NCBI GenBank assembly: GCA_964485215.1
Contig: CAZAIM010000018.1
Coordinates: 1-25,814, forward strand
Direction of reading: 5' to 3'
DNA from: HGM04593 sp964485215
Lineage (GTDB): Bacteria; Bacteroidota; Bacteroidia; Bacteroidales; Bacteroidaceae
Length of the DNA stretch: 25,814 bases
Positions 16,623 through 24,692 of this stretch are shown piece by piece (position 1 is the stretch's first letter; each line of letters starts with the position of its first letter). Both the position numbers and the translations under genes were made by a program. The notes below the pieces were generated by a model. The model was not told the DNA's origin, ran no database searches, and was given only the letters and a program-made list of their open reading frames with translations.

Positions 16623-16642
16623 CAATATCGCTAAAAACCTTT

Positions 16643-17578
16643 TCAGCAAACGTATTGCTTGCTGATTGACTGGTTGTTGAGCACGCATTTGATGGCCTCG
16701 GCAAAGCCGTGGGCAACAGAAAGCTGCTTGACCTTCGGGCAGCCTCTATCGTAAGGAATGCTGTTGGTGAAGACAATCTCGGTCATTGAAGACTCGCGGA
16801 CTCTTTCCGATGCATTGCCCGACATAATGCAATGTGAAGCTATGGCGCGTACTGACTTTGCACCATTCTGCATCATCAGGTCGGCAGCCTTTGATATTGT
16901 GCCGGCTGTGTCAACGATGTCATCTACAAGAATGACATTCTTGCCCTGAACCTCGCCTATAATCTGCATTGACTCCACAACGTTTGCTTTTGCACGTGTC
17001 TTGTGGCAGAGCACCAGAGGAACACCGAGGTGTTTAGAGTATGCACTTGCACGCTTTGAACCTCCTACGTCGGGTGTTGCAATCACCAGGTCATCGAGTT
17101 TCAGAGAATTGATGTATGGAATGAACACCATTGACGCATAGAGATGGTCAACAGGAATGTCGAAGAAACCCTGTATCTGGTCTGCGTGAAGGTCCATGGT
17201 AATTACACGGCTCACGCCCGCAACGCTCAAGAGGTCGGCAACAAGCTTTGCACCTATGGAAACACGTGGCTTGTCCTTGCGGTCCTGACGTGCCCAGCCG
17301 AAATATGGCATCACTGCAACAATGCTCTTTGCCGATGCACGTTTTGCAGCATCAACCATGAGCAGAAGTTCCATAAGATTGTCTGAATTAGGGAATGTAG
17401 ACTGTACAAGGAATACATTCTTTCCACGGATAGACTCTTCGTAAGAGACAGCAAATTCGCCATCTGCAAAATGAGTGGTGTTCATCTGGCCGAGCTCGCA
17501 GCCAAGTTCTTTGCAAATCTCTTCAGCAAGGTAACGCGACTTGGTACCTGCAAATACCATATACGGGGTATTGTTCAT
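16643..17578 (-). CDS. prs: Ribose-phosphate pyrophosphokinase (PRPP synthase)
   Basis: 311 residues, close to the ~315 of bacterial class I enzymes. It makes PRPP from ribose-5-phosphate and ATP, feeding purine, pyrimidine, histidine, tryptophan and NAD synthesis. Visible signatures are FADGEFAVSYEESIRGKNVF, PYFGWARQDRKDKPRVSIGA (ATP-binding region), MDLHADQIQGFFDIPVDHLYA (H131 metal site), ATPDVGGSKRA, HKTR (K193, catalytic), and the PRPP loop VDDIVDTAGT (218-227). It lies 49 bp after a ThiE/TenI-like gene with no terminator seen between, so the two are probably co-transcribed. A strong terminator follows. Confidence 0.96.
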   Translation of the reverse strand: MNNTPYMVFAGTKSRYLAEEICKELGCELGQMNTTHFADGEFAVSYEESIRGKNVFLVQSTFPNSDNLMELLLMVDAAKRASAKSIVAVMPYFGWARQDRKDKPRVSIGAKLVADLLSVAGVSRVITMDLHADQIQGFFDIPVDHLYASMVFIPYINSLKLDDLVIATPDVGGSKRASAYSKHLGVPLVLCHKTRAKANVVESMQIIGEVQGKNVILVDDIVDTAGTISKAADLMMQNGAKSVRAIASHCIMSGNASERVRESSMTEIVFTNSIPYDRGCPKVKQLSVAHGFAEAIKCVLNNQSISKQYVC

Positions 17579-17627
17579 AATAGTTTGATTAAATAGTTTG
17601 TTATTTGTTTATTCTTGTTTACTCTCT

Positions 17628-18212
17628 CTAAAGTTTGTCTACAGCCTTCTTGATTCTCTTGAACCTGTCTACCAGTTCTGTGTAGTCGGTAGAGCGGCAC
17701 GAATCGAAGTTATCCCAAATCAATGACTCAAGGATTACTCCGCCAAACCCATAGTTCGTAAGTTTTTTCAGGTTCGCTTCATCTATGTCCCCGAAGGCCC
17801 AGGTCTTCTTGTTGATGACCTTTTTGCCAATCTCATTCAGTTCCGTACTTTGATGGAATGTGCGGCCAAGGGGGCCGAAGCATACGATGTCGTATGTCAT
17901 ACGAAGATCCTTGAGATGCTGAAGGTTATTGGCATATCCGACGGTTTTCCCCTTCTCATTGCCCATAGGAGGGTTGGAGCCGAGAGGAAAGAGTGTACCT
18001 GCAAGCCTGTACTCCTGCATAAGCCTTCCGCTGCATGAGTAGATGCGTTTATGGTATTTGGCTGGAATCAGGCTCAGCAGTCTCTCGACGAACTGCGGGT
18101 GAGGGTACTCCTTGTAGAGGAATAGATAGTCGAGTCCCTCGTCAAAGAGGCGTGTTATAATCTTGTCCTCTTCGATGAAAAATACAGGTCTTGTGGCTAC
18201 GGCCAGTTTCAT
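17628..18212 (-). CDS. ThiE/TenI-like TIM-barrel protein without recognisable catalytic motifs
   Basis: 194 residues from ATG 18212. The open frame extends upstream to 18368, but MKLAVATRPVFFIEED is a natural start and lies 27 bp after a consensus -7 element. The order of elements follows thiamine-phosphate synthase/TenI proteins: FDEGLDYLFLYKEY where ThiE has its LR(E/D)K strand, IYSCSGRLMQEYRLAGTLFP, YDIVCFGPLGRTF where ThiE has GPIFPTxTK, and AFGDIDEANLKKLTNYGFGG then VILESLIW near the C-terminus, echoing the phosphate-binding GGI...GAxGVAV. The residues that bind pyrophosphate and phosphate in ThiE are not recognisable, so it is more likely a non-catalytic or repurposed member than the thiamine synthase. 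It is upstream of prs in the same operon. No other thi genes are nearby. Confidence 0.6.
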   Translation of the reverse strand: MKLAVATRPVFFIEEDKIITRLFDEGLDYLFLYKEYPHPQFVERLLSLIPAKYHKRIYSCSGRLMQEYRLAGTLFPLGSNPPMGNEKGKTVGYANNLQHLKDLRMTYDIVCFGPLGRTFHQSTELNEIGKKVINKKTWAFGDIDEANLKKLTNYGFGGVILESLIWDNFDSCRSTDYTELVDRFKRIKKAVDKL

Positions 18213-18238
18213 ATCTGTTGTTTTATATATATTCTTTG

Positions 18239-18246
18239 CAAAATTA
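18239..18246 (-). promoter_or_regulatory. -7 promoter element for the ThiE-like/prs operon
   Basis: On the minus strand, TAATTTTG is a perfect match to TAnnTTTG, 26 bp before the chosen ATG at 18212. No clean -33 TTTG is seen at 19-21 bp. Confidence 0.45.
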
Positions 18247-18384
18247 ATAATTTTTATAATATGGCTCACGAATAAACGGACAATTATTCTTCGTAAAAGG
18301 ACTTTTTTTTGTTTTTGCACTGTTTCTGTTCTCTTTTGCTCATTAGAGGAAACAAAATAGTACAACACTCTGTTTGGATTATAA

Positions 18385-18490
18385 GAAGCTGTTTGAACTT
18401 ATATTGCCGGATTTTTATAGAGTAAGAAACGGTGAAACATTCAGCTTCCATAAGAAAAATATTTTTCAGTAATTCAAACAGTTCCTAAAA
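18385..18490. repeat. MITE-like element with inverted ends upstream of the ferritin gene
   Basis: The left end GAAGCTGTTTGAACTT (18385-18400) and the right end AATTCAAACAGTTCC (18471-18485) are imperfect inverted repeats sharing core CTGTTTGAA, about 100 bp apart. The right ~47 bp (from AGCTTCCATAAGAAAAA, 18443 onward) is homologous to 24693-24740. It occupies the gap between the divergent ThiE-like and ferritin genes. The rest of that gap (18247-18384) is AT-rich with no gene seen. Confidence 0.5.
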
Positions 18491-18510
18491 AACTTTAGAT
18501 TTTTTTATTT

Positions 18511-19026
18511 ATGGCAAAAGAGAGTGTTTTGATATTGAAGCAGAGAATAGACATACATCATCTGCTGGGGCAGCTCAATGCTGCATTGAGCGAAGAATGG
18601 CTTGCCTTCTACCAATACTGGGTTGGTGCGCTGGTTGCCGAAGGTGCTATGCGTTCCGACGTACAGCGCGAATTCGAAGAGCATGCGATGGAGGAGTTCA
18701 GGCACGCAAGAATGATTGCAGACCGTATAATACAGCTTGAAGGCGCGCCGGTACTCGACCCGATGCAATGGTTCACGCTTGCACGCTGCAAATATATGGC
18801 ACCGCTGGATTATGATGTTGTGAACCTGCTCAAGCAGAATATAGCAGCCGAGCGTTGTGCTGTAATACGTTATGAGGAAATTGCTTCATTCTGTAACAAT
18901 GTGGACTACACGACCTGCGACATTGCAAAGCGCATTATGGCCGAAGAGGAGGTGCACGAACAGGACCTTCAGGATTTGCTTGTCGATGTGGAATGGATAA
19001 CAAAAGCTATGGCCGTGAAGTGCTGA
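18511..19026 (+). CDS. Dps-like / thioferritin-type ferritin
   Basis: 171 residues forming a four-helix ferritin fold. Candidate ferroxidase ligands are E29 (LSEEWLAFYQYW), E62-x-x-H65 (AMEEFRHARMIADR), E114 (AAERCAVIRYEE) and E146-x-x-H149 (MAEEEVHEQDL), which is a bacterioferritin-like diiron set rather than the inter-subunit site of classical Dps. Cysteines C93, C116, C128 and C136 are candidates for the cysteine pair that marks thioferritins such as Bacteroides DpsL (family knowledge; the exact pair cannot be assigned by eye). The likely role is iron storage and protection from peroxide or oxygen in the cytoplasm. No heme-ligating methionine is evident. The gene appears monocistronic, just downstream of a repeat element, and is convergent with the agmatine operon. 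Confidence 0.75.
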   Translation: MAKESVLILKQRIDIHHLLGQLNAALSEEWLAFYQYWVGALVAEGAMRSDVQREFEEHAMEEFRHARMIADRIIQLEGAPVLDPMQWFTLARCKYMAPLDYDVVNLLKQNIAAERCAVIRYEEIASFCNNVDYTTCDIAKRIMAEEEVHEQDLQDLLVDVEWITKAMAVKC

Positions 19027-19045
19027 GGAGACAGAATGTGTCAGT

Positions 19046-19104
19046 AAAAAATGCAACTCCTGCCCAACCACTGATTTAATCAACAGCAAAAGGCAGGAGC
19101 TGCA
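19046..19104 (-). terminator. Intrinsic terminator of the agmatine operon
   Basis: On the minus strand, TGCAGCTCCTGCC pairs with GGCAGGAGTTGCA (one G-U pair) around a 27-nt loop and is followed by six T (19051-19046). The hairpin also lies 25 bp after the convergent ferritin stop but has no T-run on that strand. Confidence 0.8.
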
Positions 19105-19126
19105 TGCATTGGAAGCATTTCTTCTG

Positions 19127-20014
19127 TTATTCTTCGTCGAGGTACCTCTTTACAATTCCGCCATATTCATCTATACGGCGATCTCGCAGGAAAGGCCACC
19201 ACTGGCGCACTGTCTCGCTGCGCTTGAGGCTTACTTCTACTACCTCGCATTGCTCTTCCTCGCCAAGATGCGCCACGAACTCACCTTGCGGGCCGGCAAT
19301 GAAACTATGCCCCCAGAACTGAATGCCATTCGTCGCTCCCGAAGGGTCCGGCTCGTGCCCGCAACGGTTGACGGCAATAACCGGAATTCCGTTTGCAACG
19401 GCATGTCCGCGCTGCACTGTCTGCCAGGCTCCGAGCTGACGTTCTTTTTCGTCGGCACTGTCCGTGCTTTCCCATCCGATGGCTGTTGGGTATATAAGCA
19501 AATCTGCGCCACGCAGAGCCATCAGACGTGCGCCTTCGGGGTACCACTGATCCCAACATACCTGAACTCCAAGGGTGCATAGCGATGTCCTGATAGGGCG
19601 GAACCCGATGTCGCCAGGTGTGAAATAGAACTTCTCGTAGTAGGCAGGGTCGTCGGGTATGTGCATCTTGCGGTATTTGCCAGCGACAGAGCCGTCATTG
19701 TCAAAGACAACTGCGGTGTTGTGATAAAGTCCTTTGGCGCGCTCTTCAAAAAGGGAGGTTACAAGCACCACTTTGCACTCGGCAGCGACCTTGCTGTAGA
19801 ATTCTGTCGAGGGACCAGGTATTGGTTCTGCATAGGAAAAATTTCCGGTCGACTCAACCTGGCAGAAATAGGGGGAATTATGAAGTTCCTGCAATACCAC
19901 AAGCTGTGCGCCATTGGCAGCAGCCAGGCGGATGCAATCGGCAAGTTTCTTTTTGTTGGCCTCTATGTCTGTTCCAATGCTTTGCTGTATTATTCCAATC
20001 TTTACTGTTTCCAT
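19127..20014 (-). CDS. aguB: N-carbamoylputrescine amidohydrolase
   Basis: 295 residues, a carbon-nitrogen hydrolase (nitrilase superfamily). The catalytic triad is E43 (VLQELHNSPYFCQ), K116 (KYRKMHIPDDP) and C153 (VQVCWDQWYPE). The region IYPTAIGWE, the run AWQTVQRGHAVANGIPVIAV, and FIAGPQGEFVA are typical of the plant/bacterial N-carbamoylputrescine amidase branch. It hydrolyses N-carbamoylputrescine to putrescine, CO2 and ammonia. It begins 4 bp after the agmatine deiminase stop, so the two-step pathway is encoded together. It is the last gene of the operon and is followed by a strong terminator. Confidence 0.92.
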   Translation of the reverse strand: METVKIGIIQQSIGTDIEANKKKLADCIRLAAANGAQLVVLQELHNSPYFCQVESTGNFSYAEPIPGPSTEFYSKVAAECKVVLVTSLFEERAKGLYHNTAVVFDNDGSVAGKYRKMHIPDDPAYYEKFYFTPGDIGFRPIRTSLCTLGVQVCWDQWYPEGARLMALRGADLLIYPTAIGWESTDSADEKERQLGAWQTVQRGHAVANGIPVIAVNRCGHEPDPSGATNGIQFWGHSFIAGPQGEFVAHLGEEEQCEVVEVSLKRSETVRQWWPFLRDRRIDEYGGIVKRYLDEE

Positions 20015-20018
20015 CGTT

Positions 20019-21062
20019 TTAATATTTTTTCCATTCGGGGTACTGCATTGTCACGCAGTGCAACGAACCGTGCTGCTTTATCAGTGCACGGCAGTCTATT
20101 CCTATAATCTCGTGGCGGGGGAATGCCTCTTTCAGCACAGATGCCGCACGCTTGTCATTCTCCGGTTGTGAATATGTGGGGTAAAGTACTGCACCGTTTA
20201 TAATAAGGAAGTTTGCGTATGTTGCCGGCAAACGCTCGCCTTCCTCGTCGAATACAGGTTCGGGCGAGGGTAGTGCGAAAAGCCTGTACTGGTTCCCGTC
20301 GGCTGTGCGCAAAGCCTTTATCTGCTCTTCCATTGCCTGCAGGTCTTTGTATTGTCCGTCCTCCTTATTGGTGCACTGCATATAGACTATTGCGTTGTCG
20401 GGTGCGAAGCGGGCAACTGTGTCAACGTGCCCGTCCGTATCGTCCCCGACCAGGTTGCCGTAGTCGAGCCATAGTACACGGCCGGCATGCAGCATATTTC
20501 TGAGACACTTTTCTATACCTTCCTTGTCAAGAGGCTGGTTGCGGTGAGGGGCAAGCAGGCATTGGCTTGTAGTGAGTATGGTGCCTTTGCCGTCGCTTTC
20601 AATGGAACCGCCCTCGAGCACAAAGCTTGTGCAATCCTCATATTCGCCCTTGACAATGCCGGCATCGAAGAGTTTGCCGTTTATTGCATTGTCGAGCGTG
20701 GCTTCGAACTTTCGTCCCCAGCCATTGAAGCAGAAGTCGACATAGTGTGGTATGCTGTCTCCGAGTATGGTTATGAAGGCGTGGTCGCGTGCCCAGGTGT
20801 CATTGGTCTCACACTCAAAGAATGATATGTTGCCTATTGCTGCTCCGCCGGCTTCAACTCTTTTTCTTACCTCTTCAACGTGTGGTGTCACGATAAGAAG
20901 CCTTTGGCGTGAACTTATAGCCTTGGCAATCTCTACAAAGCAGTCTTCTACCTCGTCGAGCATATAGTTCCAGTCGGTACCTTCGTGCGGCCAGGTAAGC
21001 TGCACCATCTGCTGCCTGTGCCATTCGGCTGGCAGGAATAGTTCTCTTTTAGGCTGTTCCAT
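20019..21062 (-). CDS. aguA: Agmatine deiminase
   Basis: 347 residues from ATG 21062. A longer open frame (to 21140) overlaps the upstream gene, while MEQPKRELFLPAEWHRQQ matches the family N-terminus and its ATG shares one base with the preceding stop (TAATG). Guanidine-modifying (PPAD) fold motifs are TWPHEGTDWNY, ETNDTWARDHAF, FNGWGRKF, LEGGSIESDG, LDYGNLVGDDTDGHVDTVAR, and the catalytic C336 in GSLHCVTMQYP. It converts agmatine to N-carbamoylputrescine and ammonia. Position between a DUF2148 gene and aguB, with near-zero spacing on both sides, indicates a single translationally linked operon. Expected family length is about 340-370 residues. Confidence 0.93.
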   Translation of the reverse strand: MEQPKRELFLPAEWHRQQMVQLTWPHEGTDWNYMLDEVEDCFVEIAKAISSRQRLLIVTPHVEEVRKRVEAGGAAIGNISFFECETNDTWARDHAFITILGDSIPHYVDFCFNGWGRKFEATLDNAINGKLFDAGIVKGEYEDCTSFVLEGGSIESDGKGTILTTSQCLLAPHRNQPLDKEGIEKCLRNMLHAGRVLWLDYGNLVGDDTDGHVDTVARFAPDNAIVYMQCTNKEDGQYKDLQAMEEQIKALRTADGNQYRLFALPSPEPVFDEEGERLPATYANFLIINGAVLYPTYSQPENDKRAASVLKEAFPRHEIIGIDCRALIKQHGSLHCVTMQYPEWKKY

Positions 21063-21595
21063 TACTGTACCTTGCGTTTGCGGTCGAAGAATGGGTTCTT
21101 TGAACTCGCGCTCACAGGAATACCTATAATGTAATTGCACTCTGGCATCCAGCCAAGTTTCAGCGCGGCATAGCCCACCGAGTACATTACGCGAGTGTCA
21201 AGACGTAGGTCGGCAGCTGTTGCACAGGCCGAACCGACAGCGATGCCTACATCGATGGTGTTCATTGCGCAGGGCACGCCTTCGGGACGTTCGCCGCAAG
21301 TGGGGAAACCGCAGTAACCGCAATTGAGACACATAGCCTCTTCCCGTGAACCTATGAGAAGCACTGCCTCTGCCGAGAGTATGTTGTCGGCATCGCGCAT
21401 AAGCCCGCCTCTGCCCATGTTTTCTCCTATCTGGTGAAGCGCGTTGCTCAGCGCAACAATATCGTCGTCTGTAATCATTGTAATCTCAATAATATCAACG
21501 CCCTTTGCCTTAGGTGCAGTGCGTGCGGCTGTCATCATCTGCTTGGCGCACTCAATAACGTGACTGTGACGTTCGTCTCTTTCGTTGTATACCAT
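21062..21595 (-). CDS. DUF2148 cysteine-rich (ferredoxin-like) protein
   Basis: 177 residues. The central CLNCGYCGFPTC (C89, C92, C95, C100) followed by C109 looks like an iron-sulfur binding segment, and GIAVGSACATAADLRLDTRV plus YSVGYAALKLG then fit DUF2148 'ferredoxin domain' proteins. The N-terminal AKQMMTAARTAPKAKGVD resembles the start of nitroreductase-like proteins, a resemblance also seen in this family. No function is established. It is the first gene of an operon with aguA and aguB (one-base overlap with aguA). A link to polyamine metabolism is inference from position only. Weak promoter support lies 27 bp upstream. Confidence 0.75.
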   Translation of the reverse strand: MVYNERDERHSHVIECAKQMMTAARTAPKAKGVDIIEITMITDDDIVALSNALHQIGENMGRGGLMRDADNILSAEAVLLIGSREEAMCLNCGYCGFPTCGERPEGVPCAMNTIDVGIAVGSACATAADLRLDTRVMYSVGYAALKLGWMPECNYIIGIPVSASSKNPFFDRKRKVQ

Positions 21596-21621
21596 AATTG
21601 TTCTTGTTTAGTTTATTTCTG

Positions 21622-21629
21622 CGAAGATA
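21622..21629 (-). promoter_or_regulatory. Possible -7 element of the DUF2148-aguAB operon
   Basis: On the minus strand, TATCTTCG matches TAnnTTTG with one mismatch, about 27 bp before the ATG. It is identical to the element proposed for the U32 gene. No TTTG at the standard distance. Confidence 0.35.
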
Positions 21630-21739
21630 ATGATTATTTTAGAAGCTATTCTGATTTTCAATAAAAATTTTCTCATCACACAACTTCTTAAACTTTTATA
21701 AAAAAACGGGCCAACGGGAATGTTTTTACATTTTTTCAG

Positions 21740-21747
21740 TAAATTTG
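21740..21747 (+). promoter_or_regulatory. -7 promoter element for the M16 protease gene
   Basis: TAAATTTG is a perfect TAnnTTTG match, 39 bp before the ATG at 21787. It overlaps the 10-bp palindrome ATTTGCAAAT. The -33 position is T-rich but has no exact TTTG. Confidence 0.45.
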
Positions 21748-21786
21748 CAAATCAAGAAGTTGCATCTTAACTAATTTATCAACAAT

Positions 21787-24582
21787 ATGAAAAAGTTTTT
21801 TCTATCATTAGCGGTAACTCTTGTTACCATCGTTACATTCGGACAGACCGAACTGCCGCTCGACCCGAGTGTACGCGTAGGAAAGCTTGAGAACGGCTTG
21901 ACCTACTACATCCGTCACAACGACAAGCCGGCACAGCGTGCCGAGTTCTATCTGGCGACAAACGTCGGTGCTTTCCAGGAAGAGGACGACCAGGACGGCC
22001 TTGCCCACTTCCTCGAACATATGTGTTTCAACGGCACCAAGAATTTCCCAGAAAAGAGCTTGCTGGAATACCTTCAGAGCATAGGTGCCGAGTTCGGCCG
22101 TAACATCAACGCTTCAACCGGCTTTGAACAGACACAGTATATGCTCAACAATATCCCTATTGTACGCGAAGGCATAATAGACTCCTGTCTTCTGGTGCTG
22201 CACGATTATGCGCACTATGTAACGTGTGATCCAAAGGAGATTGATGCCGAGCGTGGCGTTATTCTTGAGGAACGCCGTTCACGCCGCGATGCCAACTGGA
22301 GAATGTTCGAGCGCAAGCTGCCATACTATTTCGGTGACACAAAAATGGCACGCCGCACACTTATTGGCGGCGAGGAACAGCTGAAGACATTCAAACCCGA
22401 AAGTCTCGTCAGCTTCTACCGCAAGTGGTACAACCCCGACATGCAGGCTGTAGTGGTAGTGGGAGACTTCGATGTGGATATGATGGAGAAGAAAATCAAG
22501 GAGACGTTCAGCTCAATTCCCGCACCGGAAACACCGACCGTGAAACCCATAATCCCTATCCCCGACAACGAGAAGACCGTCGTTGCTCTCATCACAGACC
22601 CAGAGGCAACAAGTTCGTCGATAGAACTGTTGTGGAAAGGTGATGCAATGCCAAAGGAGTTTGCCTCTACTGATGTTGCATTTATGACCGATATCATCAA
22701 GGCTATTTTAAGTTTTGTATTCAACGAGCGCATGGAGGCTATCACCGCATCGGCAAACGCACCGTTCCTTAGCGGTGGGCTTGGCTTGCAGAGTATTGTC
22801 GAAGGCACTGATGCTGTTATGGGCGAGGTATCGTTCAAGGATGGCGACTGCAAGACTGCACTTGAAGCATTCTATACCGAGGTGGAGAGACTGAAACGTT
22901 ACGGTATCACAGAAAGCGAGCTCGAGCGTGCAAAGCTGAAGCTTATAAGCCGTGCCGAAAAGGCTGTTGAAGCTGCACCAAGCCGCGACAACGCCGACTT
23001 TATCTGGCCAATCCTCGGCAATTTCTTCAAGAACGAATATATGCTCGATCCCGAGACCGAACTGCAACTGACACAGACATTGTGTGCCCAGTTGCCTGCA
23101 GCCGTGTTCCAGCAACTGCTCGAACAACTGATAACTGATGACATACAGGTTGTCATCTACTCGGCACCCGAACGCGAAGGGCTTTCACACCCCACAGACG
23201 AGGAGATTCTTTCAATAATCGATGGTGTGAGAGCTGCTGAGATAGAGGCCCCGGCCGAGGAGGGAGCAAACGAGCCTCTGCTCGATGCTTCGGCAATTAA
23301 GCCCGGCAAAATAAAAAAGGAACAGGAAGGCATCTACGGCTCTACTGTCTGGACACTGAAGAACGGTGTAAAGGTCGTATACCTGCCAACAGCACACAAA
23401 AACGACGAAGTGCTCATAAGCCTTGTAATGAATGGAGGACGTTCACTCATTGAGACCGAGGAACTGCCATCGGTAGAGGAGAATATCTGGGCATTGTTTG
23501 GCCAGAACCGCGGCTTGTCAAAATTCAGCGGCGTGCAGCTCAAGAAAATGCTTACAGGCAAGAACGTGCGCAGCGAACTGAAGTGGGACAACACACGTCA
23601 TGGCATTGAAATCGTAACCACACCAAAGGACATAGAGACCGCGATGCAGATTCTGTATCTTAACATTACCGACCCACGTTACAGTGACGACGAGTACCAG
23701 ATAGGAATCAGCCAGATAAAGGCCATTCTGCCGAACCTTGACAAACTACCGCAACTCCAGTTGCAGAAGCATATAAAGAAAACCTTGTATGGCGACCACG
23801 AACGCATATACAACATCAGCAGCGAAGTAGTGGAAAAGGCCAACATCAAAGATGTCGAGAATGTGTGCAACAGGCTATACGGCAATGTCGCAGGAGCAAC
23901 CCTCTACGTCGTAGGCAATGTGGATGCTGCTACGCTGAAACCCTTCGTCGAGAAATACATAGCCTCATTGCCTGGCGGAAAGAAAGGCAGTAAATGGATT
24001 GACCGTAACGAAAACCTTGTTGCGGGTGAGGTTGTGACAGCATTTGAAACACCAATGGAGACACCGAAGAGCACTGTGCTTCAGGTTTATTCGGCCGATA
24101 TGCCATACAGTATAGAGAACGAAGTTCTTCTCGAAATAGCCAAACTCTATCTCGATATGGTCTATGTAGAGACACTCCGCGAAAGCGAGGGCGGCACATA
24201 CGGTGCAGGCGTTGCAACCCTTTTACGTCGCGAACCAAAGGAGATAGCACTGTTGCAGGTTGTTTTTGAGACAAACCCCGAAAGTGCCGAAAAACTGTCA
24301 GGCCTTGCCGTAGAAGGAGTGAACATGCTCATCAATGAAGGCATTCCTGCCGACAAGTTTGATATGGTAATAAAGAACGTAAAGAAGAACATTCCACAGG
24401 AGAGAATCAGTAATTCATACTGGATGGATGCCTTGCAGAAGCATGTCGATTTTGGCGACAACTACGACGTGGAGTTCGAGAAAGCTGTCGATAATGCAAC
24501 ACCTGAAAAGGTTGTAGATGCTGTTAAGCGTCTTGTAAATGCCGGGAATTTCATTCAATTGACAATGAACCCTGAAAAATAA
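21787..24582 (+). CDS. Secreted M16-family zinc metalloprotease (PqqL-like)
   Basis: 931 residues. MKKFFLSLAVTLVTIVTFGQ is a type I signal peptide without a lipobox, so the enzyme is probably periplasmic. The inverted zinc motif H74-F-L-E77-H78 lies in GLAHFLEHMCFNG, and the third ligand E155 sits 76 residues on in EIDAERGVILEE, exactly the M16 spacing. A second, inactive M16 half begins about residue 515 (GSTVWTLKNGVKVVYLPTAH) and carries the substrate-clamping region near RESEGGTYGAGV (about 797). Length and layout match PqqL-type single-chain M16 proteases, which degrade peptides or unfolded protein. It is transcribed alone, with a TAAATTTG promoter element and a long hairpin terminator. 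Confidence 0.9.
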   Translation: MKKFFLSLAVTLVTIVTFGQTELPLDPSVRVGKLENGLTYYIRHNDKPAQRAEFYLATNVGAFQEEDDQDGLAHFLEHMCFNGTKNFPEKSLLEYLQSIGAEFGRNINASTGFEQTQYMLNNIPIVREGIIDSCLLVLHDYAHYVTCDPKEIDAERGVILEERRSRRDANWRMFERKLPYYFGDTKMARRTLIGGEEQLKTFKPESLVSFYRKWYNPDMQAVVVVGDFDVDMMEKKIKETFSSIPAPETPTVKPIIPIPDNEKTVVALITDPEATSSSIELLWKGDAMPKEFASTDVAFMTDIIKAILSFVFNERMEAITASANAPFLSGGLGLQSIVEGTDAVMGEVSFKDGDCKTALEAFYTEVERLKRYGITESELERAKLKLISRAEKAVEAAPSRDNADFIWPILGNFFKNEYMLDPETELQLTQTLCAQLPAAVFQQLLEQLITDDIQVVIYSAPEREGLSHPTDEEILSIIDGVRAAEIEAPAEEGANEPLLDASAIKPGKIKKEQEGIYGSTVWTLKNGVKVVYLPTAHKNDEVLISLVMNGGRSLIETEELPSVEENIWALFGQNRGLSKFSGVQLKKMLTGKNVRSELKWDNTRHGIEIVTTPKDIETAMQILYLNITDPRYSDDEYQIGISQIKAILPNLDKLPQLQLQKHIKKTLYGDHERIYNISSEVVEKANIKDVENVCNRLYGNVAGATLYVVGNVDAATLKPFVEKYIASLPGGKKGSKWIDRNENLVAGEVVTAFETPMETPKSTVLQVYSADMPYSIENEVLLEIAKLYLDMVYVETLRESEGGTYGAGVATLLRREPKEIALLQVVFETNPESAEKLSGLAVEGVNMLINEGIPADKFDMVIKNVKKNIPQERISNSYWMDALQKHVDFGDNYDVEFEKAVDNATPEKVVDAVKRLVNAGNFIQLTMNPEK

Positions 24583-24598
24583 ATACATTCAGGTTTGT

Positions 24599-24645
24599 CA
24601 TAAGATAAAGTGGGCCGTCTCTGTGCGGCTCACTTTTATCTTATG
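24599..24645 (+). terminator. Long hairpin terminator after the M16 gene
   Basis: CATAAGATAAAGTGGGCCG pairs with CGGCTCACTTTTATCTTATG (one bulged base, one mismatch) around loop TCTCTGTG. The stem is about 18 bp. There is no T-run after it, but U-rich bases lie inside the 3' arm. Confidence 0.65.
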
Positions 24646-24692
24646 GGAATGATGCCGACTTGTAAGGAGGAAAACACAATTCCTTAATCCGA

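Noticed and set aside
16566..16688. Upstream extension of the DUF4369-like lipoprotein
   Set aside because: It would run through the prs terminator and into prs, and would bury the lipoprotein signal 41 residues inside the protein.
21063..21140. Upstream extension of agmatine deiminase by 26 residues
   Set aside because: It overlaps the DUF2148 gene and does not resemble the family; the TAATG junction at 21060-21064 is a better start.
21743..21752. 10-bp palindrome ATTTGCAAAT before the M16 gene
   Set aside because: It mostly consists of the -7 element TAAATTTG and AT-rich sequence; too short to claim as an operator.
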